Origin: Algoriphagus aquimarinus
GTDB taxonomy: Bacteria; Bacteroidota; Bacteroidia; Cytophagales; Cyclobacteriaceae
Assembly (NCBI RefSeq): GCF_900112005.1
Contig: NZ_FOKK01000020.1
Location: 22,641-86,640 of the forward strand
Length of the DNA: 64,000 nucleotides
Direction: 5' to 3'
Below the pieces are notes generated by a model. It saw nothing but the letters and a program-made list of their open reading frames with translations, searched no databases and was not told the origin of the DNA. Both the position numbers and the translations under genes were made by a program. Positions 45,823 to 53,176 of the stretch are shown one piece after another. The stretch's first letter is position 1. Every line of letters begins with the position of its first letter.

Positions 45823-46986
45823 TTACTTTTCTATCCAATCCACTCCAGTATCCTTCCAAGCTCTCTCATTTGCCGAGTCGATTACAGCTTCGCAAACTTT
45901 CTGCGTCTCAAATGCATCACGGAACGTAGGATGACAAGATTCACCAGTTTCTAAGCTTTTAAAGAAATCAGCCACCTGATGTACAAATGAGTGCTCATAA
46001 CCGATAGAAGTACCTGGAATCCACCATCTATCCATGTAAGGATGGTCTCCGTCAGTCACGTGTATGGATCTCCAACCACGAACTTGGCTTTCATCTGCAT
46101 GATCGAAATACTCCAAACGAGTCAAATCATGTAAGTCCCAACGAATGGAAGCATGCTCTCCGTTGATCTCGAACGTATAAAGTGCCTTGTGCCCTCTAGC
46201 ATAGCGAGTTGCTTCAAATAAGCCTAAAGAACCGTTTTCAAAATGACAATGGAATAGACAAGCGTCATCGATAGTTACCTTTTTCTTCTCACCTGTACTC
46301 TGATGTACTCGCTCTTTAATGAAAGTCTCAGTCATGGCAGAGACATCTTTGATGCCCCCATTCAGCCACATCGCGGTATCTATGCAATGAGCCAGCAAAT
46401 CGCCAGTCACACCTGAACCAGCTGCCTCAGCATCCAGTCTCCATAGTGCGTCTCCACCTTGAGGCAAATCAGGACTGATCGTCCAATCCTGAAGGAAATT
46501 TGCTCGATAATGGAAAATCTTGCCCAATTTTCCTGAGGCTACAATTTGTTTCGCCAAAGTCACTGCTGGTATTCTTCTGTAGTTATACCAAACGGTGTTT
46601 TTCACTCCAGCTTTTTCCACTGCTTCCACCATTCCTTGTGCTTCTTTGATAGATCTAGCCAATGGCTTCTCACAAAGAATCATTTTGCCAGCCGCAGCTG
46701 CAGCAATAGCTATTTCAGCATGTGTGTCATTTGGTGTACAAATATCCACTGCATCGATATCATCACGTTTCAGTAATTCTCTCCAGTCAGTTTCTATAGA
46801 CTTATAGCCCCACTGATCTGCGAATGCCTGAGCTTTTTCCTCTCTTCGAGAGCAGCAAGCCTGCAAAACAGGAACGTACTCGTACTCTGGAAAAAAATCC
46901 GGTACTCTTTTATAACCGTTGGTATGTATTCGGCCCATCAGACCAGTTCCGATCAGACCTATTCTTATATGTTTCTTTTCTTTCAT
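45823..46986 (-). CDS. Gfo/Idh/MocA family oxidoreductase
   Basis: This 387-residue NAD(P)-dependent sugar or inositol oxidoreductase has the Rossmann motif GLIGTGLMGRIH near the N-terminus, then ICTPNDTHAEIAIAAAAAGKMILCEKPLARS, whose EKP is the signature lysine motif of the family. A later DLLAHCIDTAMWLNGG supplies the family's active-site His region. There is no signal peptide, so the enzyme is cytoplasmic. It is the last gene of the DUF4432-cupin-isomerase-oxidoreductase series. In 3-keto-glycoside pathways such enzymes oxidise or reduce C3 of the sugar, which is the inferred role here. Confidence 0.92.
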   Translation of the reverse strand: MKEKKHIRIGLIGTGLMGRIHTNGYKRVPDFFPEYEYVPVLQACCSRREEKAQAFADQWGYKSIETDWRELLKRDDIDAVDICTPNDTHAEIAIAAAAAGKMILCEKPLARSIKEAQGMVEAVEKAGVKNTVWYNYRRIPAVTLAKQIVASGKLGKIFHYRANFLQDWTISPDLPQGGDALWRLDAEAAGSGVTGDLLAHCIDTAMWLNGGIKDVSAMTETFIKERVHQSTGEKKKVTIDDACLFHCHFENGSLGLFEATRYARGHKALYTFEINGEHASIRWDLHDLTRLEYFDHADESQVRGWRSIHVTDGDHPYMDRWWIPGTSIGYEHSFVHQVADFFKSLETGESCHPTFRDAFETQKVCEAVIDSANERAWKDTGVDWIEK

Positions 46987-47033
46987 TATCTGAGTTATTT
47001 ATTGTTCTAATTCACTTCGGAATTCATGATTCT

Positions 47034-47104
47034 ACATTCGATATTCATCATTATATCTTAATAAATGACTTAAGATATAATTTCGAATGATGAATGCTGA
47101 ATGT
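47034..47104. repeat. Multi-segment imperfect inverted repeat between sugar genes
   Basis: The core is an 11-bp perfect stem (47051-47061 with 47070-47080, loop TAAATGAC). Two further paired blocks lie outside it: ATTCATCA/TGATGAAT (47043-47050 with 47088-47095) and ACATTC/GAATGT (47034-47039 with 47099-47104). It lies between the Gfo/Idh start and the stop of the upstream isomerase gene. Confidence 0.8.
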
Positions 47105-47120
47105 TAAATAAAGAAATTTT

Positions 47121-48149
47121 TTAAGCCTTCCATCCATGAGCATTTCTCACTTTCACCAAGGCAGCAAGGATATCATTCCAAGTTTGCTGATTGTTCATGA
47201 CGTCATTTGGGAACATACATCCATCCCAGCAGATATGCTTGAAAGCTTTGGTCAACTCACCCTTTTCATCACGTAGCCAGTAGCCAGCATCATGAGCAAT
47301 ATCCAAAACTCCATTTGGATCAGTTGCTTGGCAATGTCTTCCTGTCTTATCGTGAGAACCTTGACCGAATACTGAACCGTCATTTTGTGCAACGTGGAAA
47401 TCAATAGTCCAAGGTCTCAGCGCGTCAGTTACGATTTTCAACGCAGCTTTGACAGCTTCACGATCGTTGAGATCAGCATCCTTTGGTAGGATTCTATGCT
47501 CAGGAGCATTGTATCCCATCGTATATAGGAAGGTATGCGACATGTCCGCCTGAAAACCAATATTTGGTCTATCTACCATTTCAAGTAGCTCTACCATATG
47601 CTTCCAACTATGCATCGCACCCCAGCAAATTTCGCCTTCTGTAGCAAGCTTTTCTCCATAACCAGCTGCCACATCACATGCCTCACGGAATGTTTCTGCA
47701 ATGATTTTGGTATTACCCGCAGGATCTTTCGCCCAGTCTTCCACACCAGCAGCAGAGTCAATTCTGATTACGCCATACGGACGAACCCCTTGGTCTCTGA
47801 GTTTTTTTCCAAATTCACAGGCCTTGCGAACCATATCAACAAAAGTAGCGCGCTGATCAGCGGTCCCCATCGCTGATCCAGCCCAAATCGGGGCTACCAG
47901 TGATCCTGCAACTAGATTGTTTTTTTGAAGTTTTTCTGCTAAAACTTTAGTCTCATCAGAATCATCTAACTTAAAGTGAGGATCAAGTAGTCCTAAATCC
48001 AATCCATCAAATTTCACTCCATCCACTTCAGCTGCAGCTGTCATCGCCAGAAGCGTATCAAAAGGAATTACAGGTTCAGAGTCTGCTCCTTTGCCTACGA
48101 TCCCAGGCCAGGTAGCATTATGTAGTTTTGGAAAATTATTTTGACTCAT
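47121..48149 (-). CDS. TIM-barrel sugar phosphate isomerase/epimerase
   Basis: The protein has 342 residues and no signal peptide. The xylose-isomerase-like barrel shows putative metal ligands in LATEGEICWGAMHSW, FQADMSHTFLYT, TIDFHVAQND and FKHICWDGCMF. It starts with LHNATWPGIVGKG, a pattern seen in sugar isomerase/epimerase proteins of glycoside-degradation clusters. It lies between the cupin and Gfo/Idh genes on the same strand, with an imperfect inverted repeat downstream. The role inferred is isomerisation or epimerisation of an intracellular sugar product; the exact substrate is not readable. Confidence 0.9.
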   Translation of the reverse strand: MSQNNFPKLHNATWPGIVGKGADSEPVIPFDTLLAMTAAAEVDGVKFDGLDLGLLDPHFKLDDSDETKVLAEKLQKNNLVAGSLVAPIWAGSAMGTADQRATFVDMVRKACEFGKKLRDQGVRPYGVIRIDSAAGVEDWAKDPAGNTKIIAETFREACDVAAGYGEKLATEGEICWGAMHSWKHMVELLEMVDRPNIGFQADMSHTFLYTMGYNAPEHRILPKDADLNDREAVKAALKIVTDALRPWTIDFHVAQNDGSVFGQGSHDKTGRHCQATDPNGVLDIAHDAGYWLRDEKGELTKAFKHICWDGCMFPNDVMNNQQTWNDILAALVKVRNAHGWKA

Positions 48150-48340
48150 TGTTATGTGGGTTTTTAGTTATTAAGGAAAGTTCGAAGCTGGGAGACCGAA
48201 GACAGAAGTAGTTCCCAATCTTTTTCCAGCATACGATGTTCATTATATATTTATTCTAAGACTGTAATAGCTGTCTACTTAGTGAATCATTGATTTCTAA
48301 TTTAATGACTAACTCTTGACTAGACATCGGAAATCCAACT

Positions 48341-49552
48341 TTACTCCCAAACTTTCAAATCTGGATTATCAGGTCCGAAGTGCTTCAACATTACGATAGG
48401 ATCAGTTTTGGAATGATTAGTGATTTTCACACCAGCTTGAGCAGCTTTTTCGCTAACAAAATACTCGTCATGTGTCAACTGACCAAAACGAATAAGCGCT
48501 GGAGTTTCAATGTCCCAGTTGTTCATTTTACCATATCCCTGCATCATGATCATACCATATGCCGCAGCATCTGTGATCGTCACCGTCTGGCCTGGGAAAA
48601 TAGTCAACTCTTTTGCACTATAATCATGAGAACGGTAGCAGATCCACTTGTCATCATATCCTTTTGCATTCATCTCAGCTCTATCTTCCACTGGAATTGG
48701 CTCCATGTAATGGTTATCCATGATGTTTGGATTCACATTCAAATCCCAATCGATCATTTCCACTAGCAGATCAAAATCACCAACTCTATCTTTTGGCGTA
48801 GCATTCCAAAGTAACTCATCTGGAATAATCGCCTCATTCACCAAAGACTGATACATCGCAAAAATATCAGATGCTTTTTGTGGCTCATAGGTACACAAAG
48901 AACCTGGTGCATGAAGCATTCCTGGAGGAACATTCCAGCCAGTGCCAGGCTGCAATCTAAATGCCTGAGAATAGTTGGTGATCTTATTATCCCCTTTATT
49001 GAAATTCTTTAGACACTCAAGTATAGTCTCTTTGGAAGTTCCTGGAGCGATTCCAAAAAAGGTATATGGAAAATCGCCACCATGATTATTGACTTGAGGA
49101 GGGAAATAATAAGCTTCTGGCTTACCATTTTGACCAGTTAGTTTACCAAACTCATCACTTGGGTGAATGTGATGTGGAAGTGGCCCCATGTTGTCAAAAA
49201 ACTTGGAGTACATAGGCCAGGACTTGTACTTGTCCCAAAGACGGCTACCGATGATCTCAGCACCTATTTCATCAATCGCATCTTTTAAAAGGAAAAGCTC
49301 TGTCTTATCACCATCTTCTAATGCGATGTGACTTAAACCTTCATTCTTGCTAGTCAGCGGACCATTTTCTGCTGGAGTCGTAGATGAGAACCAACGCTCA
49401 TCAATTCCTCCGCGCTCACCGCCTAAGCAATAATAATCATCTGGATGAAGCTTGATTCTTCTGCCTGGTACACAAAACGACCGAGGCACCCAGGTTGGTG
49501 TTAATCTAAGTATTCCTTCTCCTTGTTCGAGAGCTTTTTTTGCTAAACTCAT
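48341..49552 (-). CDS. Cupin protein, class I mannose-6-phosphate isomerase-like
   Basis: The protein has 403 residues and no signal peptide. The metal-ligand cluster GPLPHHIHPSDEFGK (about residues 122-136), with a later His in NVPPGMLHAPGS, resembles the His/Glu metal site of phosphomannose isomerase cupins. The C-terminal part (YSAKELTIFPGQTVTITD) forms a second cupin-like half. It could isomerise a free or phosphorylated sugar. It is followed by a sugar isomerase gene after 191 bp without a clear promoter, and DUF4432 lies upstream, supporting a common pathway. Specificity is unknown. Confidence 0.8.
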   Translation of the reverse strand: MSLAKKALEQGEGILRLTPTWVPRSFCVPGRRIKLHPDDYYCLGGERGGIDERWFSSTTPAENGPLTSKNEGLSHIALEDGDKTELFLLKDAIDEIGAEIIGSRLWDKYKSWPMYSKFFDNMGPLPHHIHPSDEFGKLTGQNGKPEAYYFPPQVNNHGGDFPYTFFGIAPGTSKETILECLKNFNKGDNKITNYSQAFRLQPGTGWNVPPGMLHAPGSLCTYEPQKASDIFAMYQSLVNEAIIPDELLWNATPKDRVGDFDLLVEMIDWDLNVNPNIMDNHYMEPIPVEDRAEMNAKGYDDKWICYRSHDYSAKELTIFPGQTVTITDAAAYGMIMMQGYGKMNNWDIETPALIRFGQLTHDEYFVSEKAAQAGVKITNHSKTDPIVMLKHFGPDNPDLKVWE

Positions 49553-49640
49553 GGGTTTATTAATTTGAGATTTGAGATTTCTTATTTGAGATTATGTTAA
49601 AACTTCGACATTCATTATTTGATGTTCGACATTTTAAATT

Positions 49641-50699
49641 TTACATTTTAAATTCACTAACTGTCTGGCCTTTGAGGACTTCCAGCTTGATTTCGTAAGT
49701 CCTACTTTCTCCAGGTTTCAACAAAATCAACGTTCCATTTTCACGAGCGGCAGCTTGTCCGACTGGAGGGTTAGTAGCAGGCTCAAGCGCTGTCACGTAT
49801 TCATTTTTGCCCCAGTGCTGCCAGTTGATTAGCCATGGCATCTGCTTCTTGGAAAATGAAATACTTAAGCCAAGCTCCAAGTTATCATTCATATACCCAC
49901 AAGTGACCTGATCATTTTCATCAGTTGAAGGATCTATGAAAGCCACATCCTCTCCAAAAGCCGAATGCTCATCTAATGGAGCAGCACATTTGGTAAATCT
50001 GTTTTTCTTGTTGAAATCCGACATAGAATCATCTGATTCTCTTTTCTGAATTTCTCCTTTCCAAACTATCCTAGTTCCATCATCGATCAGCGGCCATCCG
50101 CAATTGATATGATATAATACCATATGAGGTGCTGGTGAATTACCGCGATTAAAGACCTCATCTTTGATGTTTATTTCAGCAGATCCTAAGATTCCTGAGA
50201 TGGTTCTTTTCAGTTCTAGACTTGGCCCGAAAGTCGTCGTCTCACGAATGATTCCTACGATTTCATAACTCAGATCTCCTGAATAAATATCTGGTTGCTT
50301 GATGGAAATGAGCTCCGCAGGCGTATTGCTATAATTCCCGTGCAATCCACGACTTCCAGTTTCATCCGCATTAGGTGGTCCCATGGAAGAAATCCCACAG
50401 GTGGTCAATAACCCTCCGCCGAATGTCCTCAGCCAATCTATTCCTTGGTTAGAAAAAGGCTGAGAAGATACATGACCTACATTACTGATCCAAGATAAGC
50501 TATGCTCATTATGAAATGCGTCCAAAATATCCATTCCCCGGTCCAAAACGACTTTAAATCGTAGGCCGGTTCCGGTATTTATCCAGGCTATGCGGGTTCC
50601 ACGCCCTGCCCCATTGTCAAGGATGGAAGTTTCTATTCCCCCAAGCTGGCGGGAATTGGATAATTTATCTTTCCAATTGGATGGATCTGAGAGGTTCAT
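49641..50699 (-). CDS. DUF4432 aldose-epimerase-like protein
   Basis: The protein has 352 residues and no signal peptide. It has the galactose mutarotase-like beta-sandwich pattern of DUF4432: FKVVLDRGMDILDAFHN, SWISNVGHVSSQPF, TTCGISSMGPPNADETGSRGLHGNYSNTPA, HMVLYHINCGWPLIDDGT, then EYVTALEPATNP. The pairing of GLHG with YHINCGWPL and EPATNP supplies the usual His and Glu positions of aldose epimerases. It is the first gene of the minus-strand sugar operon. The start codon lies 40 bp from a CAGGA-type box pair that also occurs before susC. The ring-opening substrate is not known. Confidence 0.87.
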   Translation of the reverse strand: MNLSDPSNWKDKLSNSRQLGGIETSILDNGAGRGTRIAWINTGTGLRFKVVLDRGMDILDAFHNEHSLSWISNVGHVSSQPFSNQGIDWLRTFGGGLLTTCGISSMGPPNADETGSRGLHGNYSNTPAELISIKQPDIYSGDLSYEIVGIIRETTTFGPSLELKRTISGILGSAEINIKDEVFNRGNSPAPHMVLYHINCGWPLIDDGTRIVWKGEIQKRESDDSMSDFNKKNRFTKCAAPLDEHSAFGEDVAFIDPSTDENDQVTCGYMNDNLELGLSISFSKKQMPWLINWQHWGKNEYVTALEPATNPPVGQAAARENGTLILLKPGESRTYEIKLEVLKGQTVSEFKM

Positions 50700-50737
50700 T
50701 CTAAGGTTTGAGACTAATGTGTAATCTATTAAAAAGG

Positions 50738-50757
50738 GCTCCTGACACTGTCCTGCC
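50738..50757. promoter_or_regulatory. CAGGA box pair upstream of the DUF4432 gene
   Basis: On the minus strand two CAGGA boxes are separated by 6 bp (TCCTG at 50740-50744 and 50751-50755 on the plus strand), framed by GGGC/GCCC. The same box pair with 5-bp spacing occurs twice before susC. Confidence 0.4.
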
Positions 50758-50827
50758 CTATATGGGTTGGATCAAAAAGCTCGGGAATAAGTTATGCAAC
50801 TTATGAGAGAGTAAAACGCCATTAATA

Positions 50828-50859
50828 AAAAAATGGCACAAGTTTTTAAACAAGTGCCC
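50828..50859 (-). terminator. Terminator-like hairpin, copy 1
   Basis: GGCAC (50835-50839) pairs with GTGCC (50854-50858), with an inner GTT/AAC pairing and, on the minus strand, a T run. It closely matches the hairpin at 52274-52310 but carries an A-T pair where that one has C-G. It could end minus-strand transcripts from the orphan gene region. Confidence 0.65.
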
Positions 50860-50863
50860 AACT

Positions 50864-51082
50864 GGTTCAAGTCTGAAGACTTGAACCTAATGAATTTGCA
50901 GTCTTCAGATTGTCAAACAACAAAAATGAACAATGACTCAATACAGCCCCCTTTTTAGGATAGAATCATATTGAATTACAGCAGTCTGAAGACTGCATTA
51001 TTGTGAGTCCAAGTCTAAAGACTTACCCTCCAAAATTCAGGTTTTAGGATAATTTGGTTCAATTCTCATGACTTGGACATGA
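50864..51082. repeat. Cluster of alternating palindromes, left of orphan gene
   Basis: Unit A (GGTTCAAGTC, TGAA, GACTTGAACC) is at 50864-50887, followed 11 bp later by a degenerate unit B at 50899-50913. A perfect unit B (GCAGTCTGAAGACTGC) lies at 50981-50996, followed by a degenerate A at 51007-51028. A third A-like palindrome is at 51056-51081. The pairing A-spacer-B therefore occurs in both orders. No ORF fits this stretch. Confidence 0.85.
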
Positions 51083-51104
51083 ACAGACATATAATTTGGG
51101 GATC

Positions 51105-51782
51105 TTAACCCTCATTCTCGTCTTCTTCAAAAAGTATAACTTCCGCATCAAACTCGGCTTCCAAAAACTCATCTCGAGCCATCCAGTATTCCGAAGTTAT
51201 TAGCTGATATTGACCCCCTTCTATTTTTCTCAAAACCCAAATGATCGAATCTGCTTCTTCGAAAGTGACCTTACCTTCCAAGTGATCTGCGAAAAGGCGT
51301 TTGATCAAATTGCTATCATTCAACGTATGTTGCAAGGCCTTCAAAACAACCTCTTTGGTAATTTCTTCAGCATTAGCATCCTCACTACTAATTTCGAATT
51401 CAGCGATAGTTGCTTTCGCACTTGGAAATTTACCGTTGTAAGCCTTGTGTAATAGTTGGTTGATATTGAAAAGTTGGTGATGCAGGCCAATTTCAGGATA
51501 TTCCTCAGAGATTTTATCCAAAAGCATATCATGCGACATTTGATCAATCTGCCCTTCATTGAGAGCTTCAGAAAGTCTATAATCAAGCAGTATCGCTGCA
51601 GCTTCAGCTGGTTCAAAATCAGAAATCGCCATATTAAGCAATTCCTTTAGCTCCGCAGGATTGGAATTGGAAGCATCTGGAAAACCAAATCGATCGAGCA
51701 ACTCTACTAAGTCTTGGTTGCTCCAACTTCCCGGTAATTCATCTACTGTTTTTACACTGTTAATGATAATATGGTAATTCAT
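51105..51782 (-). CDS. Acidic protein of unknown function, orphan between repeat clusters
   Basis: The protein has about 225 residues from ATG 51782; the longer upstream frame uses GTG and has no supporting signal. It is acidic and mostly helical by pattern (for example LVELLDRFGFPDASNSNPAELKELLNMAISDF and EAAAILLDYRLSEALNEG). The last residues, EAEFDAEVILFEEDENEG, are strongly acidic. There is no signal peptide or membrane helix. I do not recognise a family. It is isolated by about 405 bp and 590 bp of non-coding, repeat-rich DNA on its two sides and is transcribed with the sugar genes only by strand, so its link to them is unclear. Confidence 0.7.
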   Translation of the reverse strand: MNYHIIINSVKTVDELPGSWSNQDLVELLDRFGFPDASNSNPAELKELLNMAISDFEPAEAAAILLDYRLSEALNEGQIDQMSHDMLLDKISEEYPEIGLHHQLFNINQLLHKAYNGKFPSAKATIAEFEISSEDANAEEITKEVVLKALQHTLNDSNLIKRLFADHLEGKVTFEEADSIIWVLRKIEGGQYQLITSEYWMARDEFLEAEFDAEVILFEEDENEG

Positions 51783-52020
51783 AAGAGTGGTTGTGGTATT
51801 AAATAAAATTGATTTCTGATTCACTAGAAAAAGGTAACGCTAGCAAATCTTTCTATAGTTTTCTTAACGCAGCTTCTACGTCGAGCGTTCGGCTGAGGAA
51901 GTAGATTGCCAGTCAAAAATGATTAATACACATGCTAACTAACTCATTACAAGAGTCAGATTCAGGTATGTTAATGTTTGTGAGTAAAAACTTTAAAGGT
52001 TCAGGCTTCCCTAGCACTTG
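51783..52020. other. Intergenic stretch upstream of the orphan gene
   Basis: It has no credible ORF. It holds a low-complexity section near 51865-51915 with a weak CTTCTAC/GTAGA pairing, then AT-rich sequence up to the palindrome cluster at 52021. No promoter consensus was recognised. Confidence 0.5.
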
Positions 52021-52069
52021 GTTCAAGTCTCATGACTTGGACCTGGGATATTGCAGTCTTCAGACTGCC
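52021..52069. repeat. A-B palindrome composite, right of orphan gene
   Basis: An A-type palindrome (GGTTCAAGTC, TCAT, GACTTGGACC) at 52021-52044 is followed 9 bp later by a perfect B unit at 52054-52069. The arrangement is the same as at 50864-50913. Confidence 0.85.
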
Positions 52070-52264
52070 TTTTAAGGAGCTATGTTTTCTATGTGGCTAT
52101 GTTGTACAAATCATTAACCACGTAGAATCATAAATTTTCATAGGTCTCAAATGGTAACATTACACCTCAACAGGAACACCATTTCCTTTGTTCTCTCTCT
52201 GACTTTTGTATTTCAAAAATTTTCTACCTCAAAGTAACAAAGGGCATCAAGTTTACTAGCAATT

Positions 52265-52363
52265 GGTTCAAGTAAAAAAAATGGCCCATGTTTTTCAACA
52301 AGGGCCATTTGGATAATGGATCCAAGCCCGCCTGGCGTCGGACAGGTCTGAAGACTTGAACCA
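52265..52363. repeat. A palindrome split by a hairpin-bearing insert
   Basis: The first part of unit A, GGTTCAAGT (52265-52273), is separated from GTCTGAAGACTTGAACC (about 52346-52362) by about 72 bp. The insert carries terminator hairpin copy 2 and a GC-rich GCCCGCCTGGCGTCGGACAG segment. This looks like one repeat placed inside another. Confidence 0.7.
52274..52310 (-). terminator. Terminator-like hairpin, copy 2, after the DUF1080 gene
   Basis: AAATGGCCC (52279-52287) pairs with GGGCCATTT (52302-52310), with an inner TGTT/AACA stem and a T run on the minus strand. It lies about 63 bp past the DUF1080 stop codon and is homologous to copy 1 at 50828-50859. Confidence 0.8.
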
Positions 52364-52372
52364 GATTTCTAA

Positions 52373-53176
52373 CTACTGCTGTATCATTATATCCTTATAC
52401 TGAACTTTCATCGGAGGACCTACGTGCACCTGAACACCTAAATATCCTGATGCCAATCTGTTTTTAGGATCTTCATCATGAACCTCAGACATCAACTTAC
52501 CATTGACAAAGTGTTTTAGCACATTGCCTTTGGCTACGATGTGAATACTGTTCCATTCACCCGCTTTGATCAATGATCCAAGCTCGGCACGATCACCGAT
52601 TTCCTTTTCTACATTAAGGCCTTTCCATGCATTTTTCTCTACATACTCCCTTACACCTACTCCATCAGGTTGAGGAGTAATCTTAGTCTCTTGACCTCTG
52701 TAAGCTAAAGTTGCGCGCTTACGCTCCTCATAGTTTTGACCTGTATAGTTGTTCTTACCATCAATATCAGCTTGGTAGCCTTTCAAAGCAAAAGGCACAT
52801 CCTCCACTAGTTCACTTCTATAATTGATTCCAGAATTTCCACTTTCAGAAATTTTGAACTCAGCTTTCAGCTCAAAATCACCTGGCTGACCACCTTGCCA
52901 AATCAAAAACGTATTAGCTTTCAAAAGTGTCTCAGGTGTGATCTCTCCAGTGATTGATCCATCCTTTACGGACCAATACACAGGGTTTCCTTCCCAGCCA
53001 TCTAGTGTTTTTCCATCAAAAATAGATTTGAAACTAGCTTCTGTCTCACTCATAGCCGCAACTGAAGAGGTTTTATCCTCCACTGGCTGCTGGCAATTCA
53101 CTAAGCCAATTACCATCATTGCTCCTAGGCTAAGCGCTTGTATTCTGAGCCATTTAGATTCTAGTAGATCTTTCAT
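52373..53176 (-). CDS. DUF1080 protein (3-keto-disaccharide hydrolase/lyase family)
   Basis: The protein has 267 residues and an N-terminal signal with Cys29 in MVIGLVNC, likely a lipoprotein. The mature part has the DUF1080 concanavalin-like fold: FKSIFDGKTLDGWEGNPVYWSVKDGSITGE, DFELKAEFKISESGNSGINYRSE, and the C-terminal GYLGVQVHVGPPMKVQYKDI. DUF1080 proteins have been linked to cleavage of 3-keto-glycosides and may also act as binding domains. The start codon overlaps the stop of the cytochrome-propeller gene (ATGA), so the two are co-translated. An outer or periplasmic step in glycoside breakdown is the best inference. Confidence 0.9.
   Translation of the reverse strand: MKDLLESKWLRIQALSLGAMMVIGLVNCQQPVEDKTSSVAAMSETEASFKSIFDGKTLDGWEGNPVYWSVKDGSITGEITPETLLKANTFLIWQGGQPGDFELKAEFKISESGNSGINYRSELVEDVPFALKGYQADIDGKNNYTGQNYEERKRATLAYRGQETKITPQPDGVGVREYVEKNAWKGLNVEKEIGDRAELGSLIKAGEWNSIHIVAKGNVLKHFVNGKLMSEVHDEDPKNRLASGYLGVQVHVGPPMKVQYKDIMIQQ

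Noticed and set aside
50864..52363. Possible CRISPR array or tRNA T-arm matches from GGTTCAAGTC repeats
   Set aside because: The units are symmetrical palindromes at irregular distances, no spacer regularity or cas gene is present, and no tRNA acceptor or anticodon stem can be built around them.
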